Shown piece by piece: positions 7,798-16,146 of a stretch of DNA of 64,000 bases. Source of the stretch: Laceyella putida (lineage in GTDB: Bacteria > Bacillota > Bacilli > Thermoactinomycetales > Thermoactinomycetaceae); the NCBI RefSeq assembly GCF_042665195.1, contig NZ_JBHTBW010000087.1, positions 1-64,000 on the forward strand, in the 5' to 3' direction. The notes beneath the pieces were generated by a model, which was given only the letters and a program-made list of their open reading frames with translations, did no database searches and was not told the origin of the DNA. The position numbers and the translations under genes are program-made. Each line of letters begins with the position of its first letter. Positions within the stretch are counted from its first letter, which is position 1.

Positions 7798-9133
7798 CCA
7801 TCATCCACTCCGTTCTTCTGAAGATGTTGGCCAAGTCTCTTTCATTGATGTTGGCTTTGTTTGGATAGACGTTGATTGTGGTGGCTTTCCCTTGCCCCAT
7901 ATTGTTCGTGATGCCAGCCGCCAGAGCCGAGAAGGTTTTGTCACTGAGCGGAAGAACAGCTTCACTGTATCGCCCTTCACCTACGACCGCCATGGTTGGA
8001 GCTGTTACGATTCCCCCTTTGGCCAGACCCGTCATGGAAATCGTGGGCAGTTTGGAACCAGTTAAGCTATTGACCTTGGAAACCATGCTGTTAAAGCCAC
8101 GGATGAATGGACGGATTGCCCCTAAAGCTTTATTGATCCAGCGAGAGATCGTGCTATAAATCCCCGACCAAATACTAGAGGCCTTCGATTTCAGGCTATT
8201 CCAAGCGCCAGAAATCGCAGAAGTCACGCTATTCCATACCGAGCTGGCTGAAGACTTGATGCTATTCCAGGTAGACGAGAGCCATGACTTCAAGCTATTC
8301 CATAAAGCGGTGGTGGTCGATTTGATTTTGTTCCAAGTAGAAATGGTGAAACTCGTGATCGCATTCCAGGCCGTCGAGATCGCATTTTTGATTCCATTGA
8401 AGATGCTTTTCGCACCCGTCCAAAGTGTGTTCCATGCGGTTTTTAGCCACCCTGTGATCGTTGACCAGTTTTGCCAGATCAGATAGGCAAGAACCGCTAC
8501 GGCGGCACCAATCGCGATAAAAGGTAACAAGGGGGCAATCGCTGACCACCACACCGGAATCTGAGCCAAAAGGTTAATCCTTAGAGCATTCAAAGCCGGA
8601 ATCATGGCACCCATGATGGCGCCTGCGACAGCGACAATCGCCACTTTGGTTGATTGTGAAAATGTTCGTTCAAAGCCTTCACCAAAGCCAAAATTTTGAA
8701 TATTGGTGGCCAAACTCGAAATCGCATGAGCGATATGGTCAATCGCGGGACCAATCGTTTTGTCGATGGTGATTTGGGAAAGTTGTCCCATTGATTCCAT
8801 CAATCGTTGCCCTTGTTCCGATGAGGCAATCATGGCCGCCCCTGCCGCAAGGGCACCCAACTTGATGGTATTAAACAGGGTTTTGGAGAGAGAGGTTGCC
8901 TTTTGGGTATTACCGCCAAATTGAGTTGTCCAATCCATCATGCGCACGACGGACTGGCTGAATACCTTACTGGTTGAAGTAGATGACGCGGATAATAGGG
9001 CTAAACTTTGGTTGATTTGGTTGGTTGCCGCGATCGTCGAAGCCATGGCCTTCTCAAGGGAAGCCGTTAGATTCTTATCCACCCCGCTGAGTTCGACATA
9101 CGCCTCACCCAGTTTTTCCGCCATTTCCTTCAC
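7790..9133 (-). CDS. Tail tape measure protein (short)
   Basis: 447 residues, largely helical. Hydrophobic segments lie at about residues 90-105 and 170-225. A run of tryptophan-containing repeats at ~235-345 (STWNSIKSSASS, SVWNSVTSAIS, GAWNSLKSKASS) has the 11-14-residue period typical of tape measures. The C terminus (TGLAKGGIVTAPTMAVVGEG) is the usual phage end motif. Tape-measure length sets tail length at about 0.15 nm per residue in known phages, which predicts a short tail of roughly 65-70 nm. Confidence 0.92.
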   Translation of the reverse strand: MKEMAEKLGEAYVELSGVDKNLTASLEKAMASTIAATNQINQSLALLSASSTSTSKVFSQSVVRMMDWTTQFGGNTQKATSLSKTLFNTIKLGALAAGAAMIASSEQGQRLMESMGQLSQITIDKTIGPAIDHIAHAISSLATNIQNFGFGEGFERTFSQSTKVAIVAVAGAIMGAMIPALNALRINLLAQIPVWWSAIAPLLPFIAIGAAVAVLAYLIWQNWSTITGWLKTAWNTLWTGAKSIFNGIKNAISTAWNAITSFTISTWNKIKSTTTALWNSLKSWLSSTWNSIKSSASSVWNSVTSAISGAWNSLKSKASSIWSGIYSTISRWINKALGAIRPFIRGFNSMVSKVNSLTGSKLPTISMTGLAKGGIVTAPTMAVVGEGRYSEAVLPLSDKTFSALAAGITNNMGQGKATTINVYPNKANINERDLANIFRRTEWMMGV

Positions 9134-9482
9134 TCCTTTCCGTTTCTTTTTTTGCTAGGCGTTTCGCCACTTCTTCAAATTTCTTCAAGCGGTTTTCTTT
9201 TGGTTCGGTGGAACCTTTCTTGAATGAGAGGGGTTTATATAAGTCCGTGCCTTTGATGCGTTTTTTGGTATGAGGTTGAATGAGGGCTGCCGCCAGATGA
9301 GCAAGGAACTGACGTTCCTGGTCTAACCGCCAGAAATACCCATCGATGCGTTGCCGCAATTCGACCGGAGTCATTCGCCAGAATTCCTCATGGGTAATCC
9401 CAATCCTCACCGCGTCTTCTATGATTTCTTGCCAGTGCCACGCTTTTTTTGAGCCGTGCCTTTTTTTTGAGCCGATTCCCAA
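9105..9482 (-). CDS. Tail assembly chaperone, frameshift extension (gpT-like)
   Basis: This frame is open through the end of the upstream chaperone gene and has no convincing start of its own (the first start is a TTG without a ribosome site). It overlaps the 9419-9802 gene in the -1 frame exactly across two slippery A-runs, so it is most likely made only as a fusion, as in lambda gpG-gpT. The unique part (AWHWQEIIEDAVRIGITHEEFWRMTPVELRQ) is the well-known second half of Gram-positive siphophage chaperones. It ends in a basic Lys/Arg-rich tail next to the tape measure start. Confidence 0.85.
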   Translation of the reverse strand: MGIGSKKRHGSKKAWHWQEIIEDAVRIGITHEEFWRMTPVELRQRIDGYFWRLDQERQFLAHLAAALIQPHTKKRIKGTDLYKPLSFKKGSTEPKENRLKKFEEVAKRLAKKETERSEGNGGKTG

Positions 9483-9802
9483 TCTTCCTCAGACATCAGC
9501 GAAGTTGCAAAGGCTTCACCGACCGCCGAGAACAGTTGGGGTAATTCGGATTGACTCATCAATTCTCCGACTTCGTTGAGGGTCAGTCCATGATGACGGA
9601 GAAAGCCAGCCCAGGCTAAGGTACGAAGAAACGTAATGGAGAGCCGTTGTTCTTCTTGCATCTTGGCCAGTTCCTGCATGATGTCACTGGTGTCTTTCCC
9701 GGTAGCCTCTTCGAGTTCTGCTAAGGCGTTAAAGTCATAATGAACGGTGTACCGTTCCCCGTTGATTTCAATGGAGCGTTGCCCTTTGATCTTGTTTGCC
9801 AT
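9419..9802 (-). CDS. Tail assembly chaperone (gpG-like)
   Basis: About 127 residues from MANKIKG, chosen because AAAGGATG lies six bases upstream. It begins with a small beta segment (RSIEINGERYTVHYDFNAL) followed by helices, as in tail-tube chaperones that coat the tape measure. The last residues are Lys/Gln repeats (AQKKGTAQKKRGTGKKS) encoded by the slippery runs. Position between major tail protein and tape measure is diagnostic. Confidence 0.88.
   Translation of the reverse strand: MANKIKGQRSIEINGERYTVHYDFNALAELEEATGKDTSDIMQELAKMQEEQRLSITFLRTLAWAGFLRHHGLTLNEVGELMSQSELPQLFSAVGEAFATSLMSEEDWESAQKKGTAQKKRGTGKKS
9444..9468 (-). promoter_or_regulatory. Tandem -1 ribosomal frameshift sites
   Basis: On the minus strand the chaperone frame reads CAA-AAA-AAA-G and, 17 bases later, CAA-AAA-AAG-C. 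Both contain classical slippery heptamers (A AAA AAA and A AAA AAG) in the right phase to shift into the gpT-like frame. Confidence 0.85.
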
Positions 9803-9868
9803 TTTCATCATCCTTTGTTTTTATGATGGATAAGGAAGGGAGGAGAGAGGTTGGCCTCTCCCTCAAGG

Positions 9869-10339
9869 TTAAACCGTTTCCGAACCGGAAGTGTTGGTGT
9901 CGGTGATAGTTGGAGCGGTTTCGCTCAGGGCTTCATTCAAGCGAAGTTCCACCGATACGGTAGAAACATCTTCATCCGGGAACTCACGGCCGATGCTTTC
10001 AATCAGCACTTCGCCGTATTCCGCATTCGTTCCATCGAAAACCTTGATATAAGCGAATTTGTTATTGTTGAAGCAGTTTTTCAAGACGAGGTAGCCTTTT
10101 TCATCAGCAGAGGATGGATTTGGGAAGTACAGGGCTTCCAAGGAGATGGAGCCTTCTTGACGTCCGTAAATCCCTTTCAGATGTTTGTCCCCTTTGGCTG
10201 AGGTGTCGATGATGTTTTTGCTTTGCTCGTCGGACAAGTTGGATTGGTCTGCAACCGGGATGTATTTATCGGTATAGGTGGTACCTGCATAATCCTTGTC
10301 GTATACGTAAATCAAAACATTAGAACCGTTGATTGCCAT
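9869..10339 (-). CDS. Major tail (tube) protein, TP901-1-like
   Basis: 156 residues beginning MAINGSNVLIYVYDKD, the usual start of the TP901-1 major tail family, with DTSAKGDKHLKGIYGRQEGSISLEALY at 47-73 and EVLIESIGREFPDEDVSTVSVELRLNE near the end. It polymerises into the tail tube. The start has AAGGAGGACTCTTTT-ATG. A terminator-like hairpin lies just upstream (10360-10380), suggesting graded expression. Confidence 0.92.
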   Translation of the reverse strand: MAINGSNVLIYVYDKDYAGTTYTDKYIPVADQSNLSDEQSKNIIDTSAKGDKHLKGIYGRQEGSISLEALYFPNPSSADEKGYLVLKNCFNNNKFAYIKVFDGTNAEYGEVLIESIGREFPDEDVSTVSVELRLNEALSETAPTITDTNTSGSETV

Positions 10340-10359
10340 AAAAGAGTCCTCCTTAGAAT

Positions 10360-10380
10360 AAAAAATTCCCCATGAAGGGG
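10360..10380 (-). terminator. Hairpin terminator between tail-completion and major tail genes
   Basis: CCCC-TTCAT-GGGG then AATTTTTTA on the minus strand. The short stem suggests partial read-through. Confidence 0.65.
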
Positions 10381-10974
10381 TTATTTGGCTTGAATGGTAA
10401 ACGTCAAGGTCACTTGCATCACATCGAGACGGGAGTCAAATCGATCCTGTTGTTCATAAGGGAGCACAATGGGACCATTCGCCCGACATTTGACCGTTTC
10501 CCATGTCGTATAATGGCCGGGTTCATCAGGAATGGGAATCTGAAGTGGTTTTCGGTCAAAGAGTTCATAGACCCGTTCCGCCATTTTCTCCACATAGGAA
10601 TAATCGTAATCAACGGTTTCGGGCTTCTTGTCTTGCTGATAAAAGCAAAGGATGTCACGAGTGATGTCTCTCGCTCGTCGGGTTTTCGAACCGAAGCGAA
10701 GAGATGGCACATCGGCAACATGGCCAGCACATTGGATGAAGGCTAAGTGGACTTTGCTTTGATCATTTCGGATCATGGGTGTGTAGTCTTGCCAAGAGTA
10801 AATGGCTGGCACAATACGTTGCTTTTCTGTGGATGTGGCTGCATCCCAATAAGCTTCATTCATGAGAGAGAGAAGACCTGTATTGGGAAGGTAGTTTCCC
10901 GTTGAGTCTTTCTTCCCTGAGAGGAATTCGTCATCTCTTAGCTTTTTGACGATCGCATCCGTAATGACGCTCAC
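10381..10974 (-). CDS. Tail terminator / tail completion protein (probable)
   Basis: 197 residues from a GTG with AAAGGAGGTG upstream. Order (after the HK97-gp10-like gene and before the major tail protein) and size suggest the tail terminator that caps the tube. The fold looks mixed alpha/beta (DYSYVEKMAERVYELFDRKPLQI, ending in beta strands DVMQVTLTFTIQAK). I do not see a decisive motif, so the call rests on synteny. Confidence 0.7.
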   Translation of the reverse strand: MSVITDAIVKKLRDDEFLSGKKDSTGNYLPNTGLLSLMNEAYWDAATSTEKQRIVPAIYSWQDYTPMIRNDQSKVHLAFIQCAGHVADVPSLRFGSKTRRARDITRDILCFYQQDKKPETVDYDYSYVEKMAERVYELFDRKPLQIPIPDEPGHYTTWETVKCRANGPIVLPYEQQDRFDSRLDVMQVTLTFTIQAK

Positions 10975-11004
10975 GTGTGCACCTCCTTTCTCGGGTAAAG
11001 AAGG

Positions 11005-11394
11005 TTATCGCTTTCGTCGGGTCAGATTCTGATAGATCGCCCGTTTTTCTTCTTGCATCGTGCGAACCATAAATGACCGATTTCGATACAATTCCAAAAT
11101 CAAGCCGTATTCTTCGCCCATCGTGACGTATCCTGTCCAGGTGATGCCCCGTCTGGTTTTTCCGCCTTTGACGGTACGACCACGGATGGATTTGGCCAAG
11201 TCTTTGGAACCATAGTGAGGCAATTCCCCCGGTTTGGAAGGGTTTTTCCCTCCTTGGTTACTGGTTCTGAGCAAATTCCGCTTGATTTGTTCCACCAGAT
11301 AGGTGGTCGCGTTCTGCACGTTCTCCTTGTTGTGCGATTCAAAGCGATCCAAGGTTTCTCTGATATAAAACTTTTGGCGTACTTTTCGTGCCAT
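11005..11394 (-). CDS. HK97-gp10-like head-tail protein
   Basis: About 129 residues, basic. The pattern TYLVEQIKRNLLRT...PSKPGELPHYGSKDLAKSIRGR...EYGLILELYRNRSFMVRTMQEEK matches HK97 gp10-like proteins (TSxPGEPP...GxLRxSI...YAxxLExG). They act at the neck. The ATG with AAGGTGAGG six bases upstream is preferred over the upstream GTG. Confidence 0.88.
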   Translation of the reverse strand: MARKVRQKFYIRETLDRFESHNKENVQNATTYLVEQIKRNLLRTSNQGGKNPSKPGELPHYGSKDLAKSIRGRTVKGGKTRRGITWTGYVTMGEEYGLILELYRNRSFMVRTMQEEKRAIYQNLTRRKR

Positions 11395-11399
11395 CGGCC

Positions 11400-11765
11400 T
11401 CACCTTGTTTCCGAAACGGTGATCAGATACTCTTCATCCGCTTCATCTACATTCACTACGGATTCAATCACATATTCAAAGTACGTGCCATTTCCTTTGA
11501 CTACACGCACACGCCATCCAGACGTAGGCGTATAGATCATGGTTTCACCAGTCAGCGGATCAGACTTTTCATATTGCCAATAGCGCATGCGGATTTCAGC
11601 GGTCACCTTATTAAAAACGAATCGGGCTGAATAGAGCGGTTCGCCCCGTAATGTGCGAAAAGCGGCCCAAAATTGTGGATTGGGTGAATCCAAAGGGGAA
11701 TGATTGGTTCCATCCGGCATGAAAAACTCCACCCGATGCTTCATTGTTCCGATATCTAATGCCAT
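11400..11765 (-). CDS. Head closure protein (head-tail joining family)
   Basis: 121 residues from the ATG that overlaps the upstream stop by ATGA. It matches the Phage_H_T_join pattern: MKHRVEFF at the start, WAAFRTLRGEPLYSA in the middle, FEYVIESVVNVDEADEEYLITVSE at the end. It closes the connector channel after packaging. An upstream extension in the same frame overlaps the previous gene and is not needed. Confidence 0.88.
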   Translation of the reverse strand: MALDIGTMKHRVEFFMPDGTNHSPLDSPNPQFWAAFRTLRGEPLYSARFVFNKVTAEIRMRYWQYEKSDPLTGETMIYTPTSGWRVRVVKGNGTYFEYVIESVVNVDEADEEYLITVSETR

Positions 11766-12229
11766 CAGCGAATCCCCCTTCGGTTCTGGTACAGATAAGC
11801 CGCGCGCTCCAAGCATTCCTGTTTCATCGCCGCAGGCAACCGAGGCACGCCTGCAGGGGGAGTCGTTCCCGCGTCTGTCCAATATCCGCCTTTGTATTGC
11901 ACCTCGATCTTTTTCCAACCCGCAGGAAAGAGACCCCGCAGCAATCCTCGTTTGGCGTCCAACTCATAAGCACTGGCAGAAACCGCCGTTTCATCCACAG
12001 TCACCGACGTGATACTGAGGACAGGGAATGCCGACAGGAAGAGAACGCCTTCCACTGGGGAGTAAAAGGTCTCCGTATGATCGCCGTATTCATAGATGCG
12101 ACCATGCGCTTGTTCCATTTCGGATATCGCCGCAGCAATCAGGTGATCCAGCATGCCATCTTCCGCTGTGGAAGTCGTATCCAATTTCAAGTAGGATTTC
12201 AAATCATCTTTGGTGATGATTGCCATCAT
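11765..12229 (-). CDS. Head-tail connector (gp6-like)
   Basis: 154 residues: ITKDDLKSYLKLD (1-17), AEDGMLDHLIAAAISEMEQAHGR, then FSPVEG...SVTVDE...KKIEVQYKGGYW and a final helical block PAAMKQECLERAAYLYQNR. This is the standard gp6/gp15-like connector layout. Ribosome site GGGAGGTGA. It is coupled to the head closure gene by ATGA. Confidence 0.9.
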   Translation of the reverse strand: MMAIITKDDLKSYLKLDTTSTAEDGMLDHLIAAAISEMEQAHGRIYEYGDHTETFYSPVEGVLFLSAFPVLSITSVTVDETAVSASAYELDAKRGLLRGLFPAGWKKIEVQYKGGYWTDAGTTPPAGVPRLPAAMKQECLERAAYLYQNRRGIR

Positions 12230-12240
12230 TTCTCACCTCC

Positions 12241-12609
12241 CTAAGTCTCATAAATCAGGTAGGCATCCACAGAGGTGGTCCCACGCCGATTGAGGAGTTG
12301 AATTTTAATAAACTTGGCTCCGAATTCGACTTTGGGGTCAAAAATTTCGGATTGGGCGTAATATTCGTCGTACATGTTCACTCCACACGTGTACTTGGTT
12401 CCATGTACGATGACGGGAGCGCCTGTATCCGCCACCGAGGATTGGGAAATGGACACTTCATATTGAGGTTTTAACCCTGTTATGGGATCATCGGGAAGTT
12501 CGGCTACCACCAAGCGACAACGTACGTACGTGCTAATATCAATCCATTCCGTTTCAGCCGTATCCCCACTGACGATCGTCAAGGGATAGATCGTGTAATT
12601 CACTGGCAT
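12241..12609 (-). CDS. Small beta-rich virion protein of unknown role
   Basis: 122 residues, start well supported (GGAAGGAGGGAAACC). The sequence is almost entirely beta-type (RCRLVVAELPDD, YEVSISQSSVADTGAPVIVHG, KFIKIQLLNRRG). The gene sits where a capsid or decoration protein would normally be, but it is far too small for an HK97-fold capsid. A decoration or head fibre is possible. No family recognised. Confidence 0.7.
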   Translation of the reverse strand: MPVNYTIYPLTIVSGDTAETEWIDISTYVRCRLVVAELPDDPITGLKPQYEVSISQSSVADTGAPVIVHGTKYTCGVNMYDEYYAQSEIFDPKVEFGAKFIKIQLLNRRGTTSVDAYLIYET

Positions 12610-12640
12610 GATGGTTTCCCTCCTTCCTGCCTACTTTTTT

Positions 12641-12660
12641 CACAGTCTGCGTCCAGAAAC
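12641..12660. repeat. Dispersed intergenic motif, copy 2
   Basis: CACAGTCTGCGTCCAGAAAC, preceded by six T. See the copy at 1498-1519. Confidence 0.5.
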
Positions 12661-12661
12661 A

Positions 12662-13195
12662 TCAAGTGGAAAGAATGGTATAGGGTCCTCTGACCGCGGC
12701 ATTGAATCGTTCAGCCGCATACAGGGCTTGAAACACGCGCTCTCGGGGGTCTTTTTCCTTACTGGCAAACAGTGCACCTAGAGCGACATGGGAGCCAGAC
12801 CCTATCGCATCCATCCCGTCGGAGAATTCCGCTACTTGGAAGTCACTGTCGATGCGGAACAGGCGGTTTTGGTACCCGACGAGAAAGGTGCCAGCCGATT
12901 CTTTGTTGGATTGAATCTGAGTGTATCCCCCTTGTTTCAAGCAATCCCGTATAGCATCGATAAAGGTGGTGCACATGAACTGGTAAAGATCCTCACGGCC
13001 TTCAGGGGACGGGGGGACAAAGGAAAACCGGAGTAACTGCCCCATTCTGAACGAGGAGGTAAATCCGATGAGAAAGGGACCTTGTTTAAACACCTTGGGA
13101 TCGCGACGGACTTGTAAATGATAGTGGGAAACGCCTGCACAGTCTCCACCAAGATACACCTTGTTGTCCGCAACCAATCCAACGATACACGTCAT
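12662..13195 (-). CDS. HslV/proteasome-like Ntn-hydrolase in the head module
   Basis: 177 residues starting M-T-C-IVGLVADNKVYLGGD. After Met removal Thr would be residue 1. The proteasome/HslV catalytic partners then fall at the canonical spacing, Asp17 in LGGDCAG and Lys33 in DPKVF. GSGSHVALGALFAS at ~132-145 matches the conserved GSGG.yALaA segment. The family cuts peptides with the N-terminal threonine. It lies between connector and portal-side head genes, where a prohead protease is usually encoded, so a role in head maturation is a reasonable but unproven idea. RBS AAAGGAGCAC. Confidence 0.85.
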   Translation of the reverse strand: MTCIVGLVADNKVYLGGDCAGVSHYHLQVRRDPKVFKQGPFLIGFTSSFRMGQLLRFSFVPPSPEGREDLYQFMCTTFIDAIRDCLKQGGYTQIQSNKESAGTFLVGYQNRLFRIDSDFQVAEFSDGMDAIGSGSHVALGALFASKEKDPRERVFQALYAAERFNAAVRGPYTILST

Positions 13196-13902
13196 GGGTG
13201 TGCTCCTTTCGTACTCAACACGGGAACCAATTCACAGCGGCAACCGACATACAGGGGAGGATGAAGAAGATCGCGGGAAACACGAAGAGCCTTCGATCCG
13301 ACTTGAATGAGTTGCCCCTCCAATAAAAAAGCCTCGTTTCGTCCGCGGCGTTCATAGGCCAATACGGAACAAAACGGGCTGGTACACGCGTGAGTATGCC
13401 ATTCTTTCTGTGATATGTGATGAAATTCCATCCACTGGAGCGTGGTCTCTTGTTTGACATGGTGCAACAGATACGGAAGAAAGGTGGGGAGTGCACGAAT
13501 GCGGCGATTAATGATGCCACGGAGTTCATCCCGGATTTTCGTTTCCGTGAAGAGATGCCGTTCAGCCACCACTCCCAGACGTTGAACGTCTTTCCTCATG
13601 GCCTCCATGTAGCGATGCGCCCAACGATGGGTCAGCGTGGAAACCCACGAGGGAGAAAGACGCATAGGGGAGAGGCGATTCCAACGGTCCAGGGTTTGTT
13701 CCACCACGTGCTGAATCGGCTCTTTCCAACAGGCCGCGAGTCGTTCTTCTTCCTCCTTCATCTGCTTGATACACGCGCGGGTTTGCTTGCGATACCATGC
13801 GGGATGAGAGGGGGAAGAGACAAACCAACTAGGCCATTGTCCTTTCCATTTTCGCAACAACGTTCCCGTTTCTTTGACTAAGTTAGGGGTTTCTGTTTTC
13901 AT
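13192..13902 (-). CDS. Second Mu-F-like head morphogenesis protein
   Basis: 236 residues, Arg/His/Trp-rich. The C-terminal portion has CTSPFCSVL...LHPPLYVGCRCELVPV, the Cys-His cluster ending of the SPP1 gp7/Mu F minor head family. The same ending occurs in the 14203-16146 protein, so the two are distant paralogues. It overlaps the Ntn-hydrolase start. Such proteins sit near the portal and help DNA ejection or head assembly. Confidence 0.75.
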   Translation of the reverse strand: MKTETPNLVKETGTLLRKWKGQWPSWFVSSPSHPAWYRKQTRACIKQMKEEEERLAACWKEPIQHVVEQTLDRWNRLSPMRLSPSWVSTLTHRWAHRYMEAMRKDVQRLGVVAERHLFTETKIRDELRGIINRRIRALPTFLPYLLHHVKQETTLQWMEFHHISQKEWHTHACTSPFCSVLAYERRGRNEAFLLEGQLIQVGSKALRVSRDLLHPPLYVGCRCELVPVLSTKGAHP

Positions 13903-14206
13903 CAAATGTCATCAATCCTACCGACGTATATTTGGGAAGGTCTCCACGCAGGTCTTCCGGATCGGGAGCCTGCTCAATGTCTCGAAGGATTTCGTTAAAA
14001 ATGAGATAGGCAGTGTAGGGATGATCGAGATAGTTTCGGCTAAAGGTAGGGCCACCAACCTCGCCAACCACAAACCCATCGTCTTCGTATTCCTGAATGA
14101 TCTGTTCGATTACGGGCTGAAGGGTAGGGGGGTCAACTTGTAGTTTCCCTTCATCCCAAGTAAGTGTGATGCGACTGCCTAACCAACCGGTCATAGAGAA
14201 TTTCAT
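13883..14206 (-). CDS. Small head-module protein of unknown function
   Basis: 107 residues from the ATG that overlaps the upstream stop (ATGA). It contains an aromatic-acidic stretch (IIQEYEDDGFVVGEVGGP) and YLDHPYTAYLIFNEILRDIEQAPDPEDL. Unrecognised; it could be an immunity- or cofactor-type partner of the large metallopeptidase-bearing head protein encoded just before it. That is speculation from position. Confidence 0.6.
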   Translation of the reverse strand: MKFSMTGWLGSRITLTWDEGKLQVDPPTLQPVIEQIIQEYEDDGFVVGEVGGPTFSRNYLDHPYTAYLIFNEILRDIEQAPDPEDLRGDLPKYTSVGLMTFDENRNP

Positions 14207-16146
14207 TTGATTGATGCCCACCACCCTAAGAGAAACATGATATATTCCGGGTCTTTTTCCATGTCTTTTCGACTATTTGTGGGAATGGCATTGCCTCCAA
14301 ATAAGACCTCGGAACCGACACTAAGAAGTTCGTAGAAATAATCTTTGTAGTACACATTGTTATAGAAGTGACCGAACCCGCCATAGATCGCCTCTTGGTT
14401 CCCGTAGATTCGATGAATGGCTTCGCTGTCCGGGAAACCATAGTGCTTGACCATGACCTCACTCAATGAGCGAATCTCGTAGCTTCCGTTACTTTCGACG
14501 ACCTTGTAAAAGTATTGCTGTTCCAGTTCCCTTGAGGGTTCATGAAGATGTTCAATTCGGTGCATGGTCTCATGAAACACGCTCACAGCCGTAATGGGAT
14601 CATCATAGTTTGGTTTAATGGTCATGGTGCCAACCCCGTGCGAGGAGTAACTGGCGCGCCCCTTCTTTTGAAATTGAACCACCATAGGTTGTTCGCTGAT
14701 TTTTTGCAAGATGGAACGGGGGAGATAGGGTGCGACCTGTTTGGCGAAAAATCGTTCAAACTGCTTCTTTTCTTGATCGTCTCCACTCACAGGGAAGACC
14801 GAAAGCCGTTTGTCTCCGGTATGATAGCCAAAGTCCTGAAACTGGGATAGGACACGTAGCCGAATATCCCGCAGTCGTTCCTCTTTTCTTCGCTCTTGAC
14901 GGAACAAGGTGATCATCAGCTCGTTTTTCTTCCGCTCTTCTTCCTCCGTGAGTTTCCTTCCCATGTAGGTGTTTAGTTCATCCACGGTTTGCTGATAATC
15001 CCGATAGATTTTTTCATATCGCCGTTCAATCTCGTCATGCAGAATGTTGCCGATTTGCAAAATCGTATCCACGTCCATGGGTTCCTTCTGCAACAACGTG
15101 CGAACCTTCTTTTGATAGTTGCGCACAAGCACAGGGTCATATTGCGGTCTTCGCCAATGGTTGGCAAGGGGTCGGTTCAACTGAGCTTGTGGCTTGACCG
15201 GGATGCGGACAGGCTGATTTCGAATCACGGGAATTACGGAACATTGACAGTTGGGATGTACGGGCGGCCATAAGAGATCTTTCACCATCAAAAGGGGCTT
15301 TTTCCCTTCGACTTCGAGGGCATCCCCTTTTTGGATAAAGGATTCGTCGAGACCCGTGATGTGCCCATGCAATGCCTGACAGAAGGGGCAAGCGGTACGT
15401 TCCGCTTTCCACATCTTCTCTTCGATGCCATATTGCCTAAATTGATGAACCAACAATGCGTTGGCTGCGCTCACGGTGATGTCTGTCGAAATCATCCGGG
15501 CTCGTTGTTCAACGGATTTCCAGAACTCATCGAGAACTTGATTGGCTTGTTCATCATTGAGAAGGTCTACGTTTGATAGTAATTGGTCAATCTTTCTTAG
15601 ATACCGGTCCATGATGGATTTGGCGTGCTCCTCCGCTATACGGATATACCAATCATCGAATCGGTTGTTGATGGGAACTTTTCCTGTCCTGCGCGCGAGT
15701 TCATTGTTGACATACGTGGCTAAGGGGTCATGCAGACGTTTGACATGCGATGCAATCAAGTCACTCAACGTCTTGGTTTCCCGACGCACTTTATCCCTCA
15801 ACCGTTTGCGGAGTTTTTTCTTCGCGTCTGGGCTGAGGGCTTTCTGAGACCATGATTTCTGAGACAACGAGGACAGAAGGGACAGGCGAAGGGTTCGAAT
15901 AAACCGGATCCATTCCTCCTCAAAAAGGGGGATGACGTCGTCCTCCATGCGACGGATCGTGTCATCAAAGTCATCAAATTGGCTGAGGTACTCTTCGACC
16001 TCCAACTCTTTTTCGTCATACAAGGGAGGGGGCAACAGGTCAAAGATGCGTTGATTCCCTAGAATGGGATCGGGTTCTAGTCCCAGAGCGAGTCGCGCTT
16101 CATTGAGCGTCATCTGTCCGAGTTGGAACGATCGGATGACGCTCAT
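14203..16146 (-). CDS. Mu-F-like head protein fused to an HExxH metallopeptidase-like domain
   Basis: 647 residues in three parts. Residues 1-40 (MTLNEARLALGLEPDPILGNQ) repeat the C-terminal motif of the portal protein. Residues ~60-310 are the Mu F/SPP1 gp7 minor head domain with CPFCQALHG and HPNCQCSVIPVI. A helical linker follows, then a C-terminal domain with HETMH at about 524-528 (VFHETMHRIEHLHE), the zinc-binding HExxH of metallopeptidases, and downstream acidic residues that could give the third ligand. Phage head proteins with C-terminal toxin or enzyme domains are known. Delivery into the cell or head processing are both possible. Confidence 0.82.
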   Translation of the reverse strand: MSVIRSFQLGQMTLNEARLALGLEPDPILGNQRIFDLLPPPLYDEKELEVEEYLSQFDDFDDTIRRMEDDVIPLFEEEWIRFIRTLRLSLLSSLSQKSWSQKALSPDAKKKLRKRLRDKVRRETKTLSDLIASHVKRLHDPLATYVNNELARRTGKVPINNRFDDWYIRIAEEHAKSIMDRYLRKIDQLLSNVDLLNDEQANQVLDEFWKSVEQRARMISTDITVSAANALLVHQFRQYGIEEKMWKAERTACPFCQALHGHITGLDESFIQKGDALEVEGKKPLLMVKDLLWPPVHPNCQCSVIPVIRNQPVRIPVKPQAQLNRPLANHWRRPQYDPVLVRNYQKKVRTLLQKEPMDVDTILQIGNILHDEIERRYEKIYRDYQQTVDELNTYMGRKLTEEEERKKNELMITLFRQERRKEERLRDIRLRVLSQFQDFGYHTGDKRLSVFPVSGDDQEKKQFERFFAKQVAPYLPRSILQKISEQPMVVQFQKKGRASYSSHGVGTMTIKPNYDDPITAVSVFHETMHRIEHLHEPSRELEQQYFYKVVESNGSYEIRSLSEVMVKHYGFPDSEAIHRIYGNQEAIYGGFGHFYNNVYYKDYFYELLSVGSEVLFGGNAIPTNSRKDMEKDPEYIMFLLGWWASIK

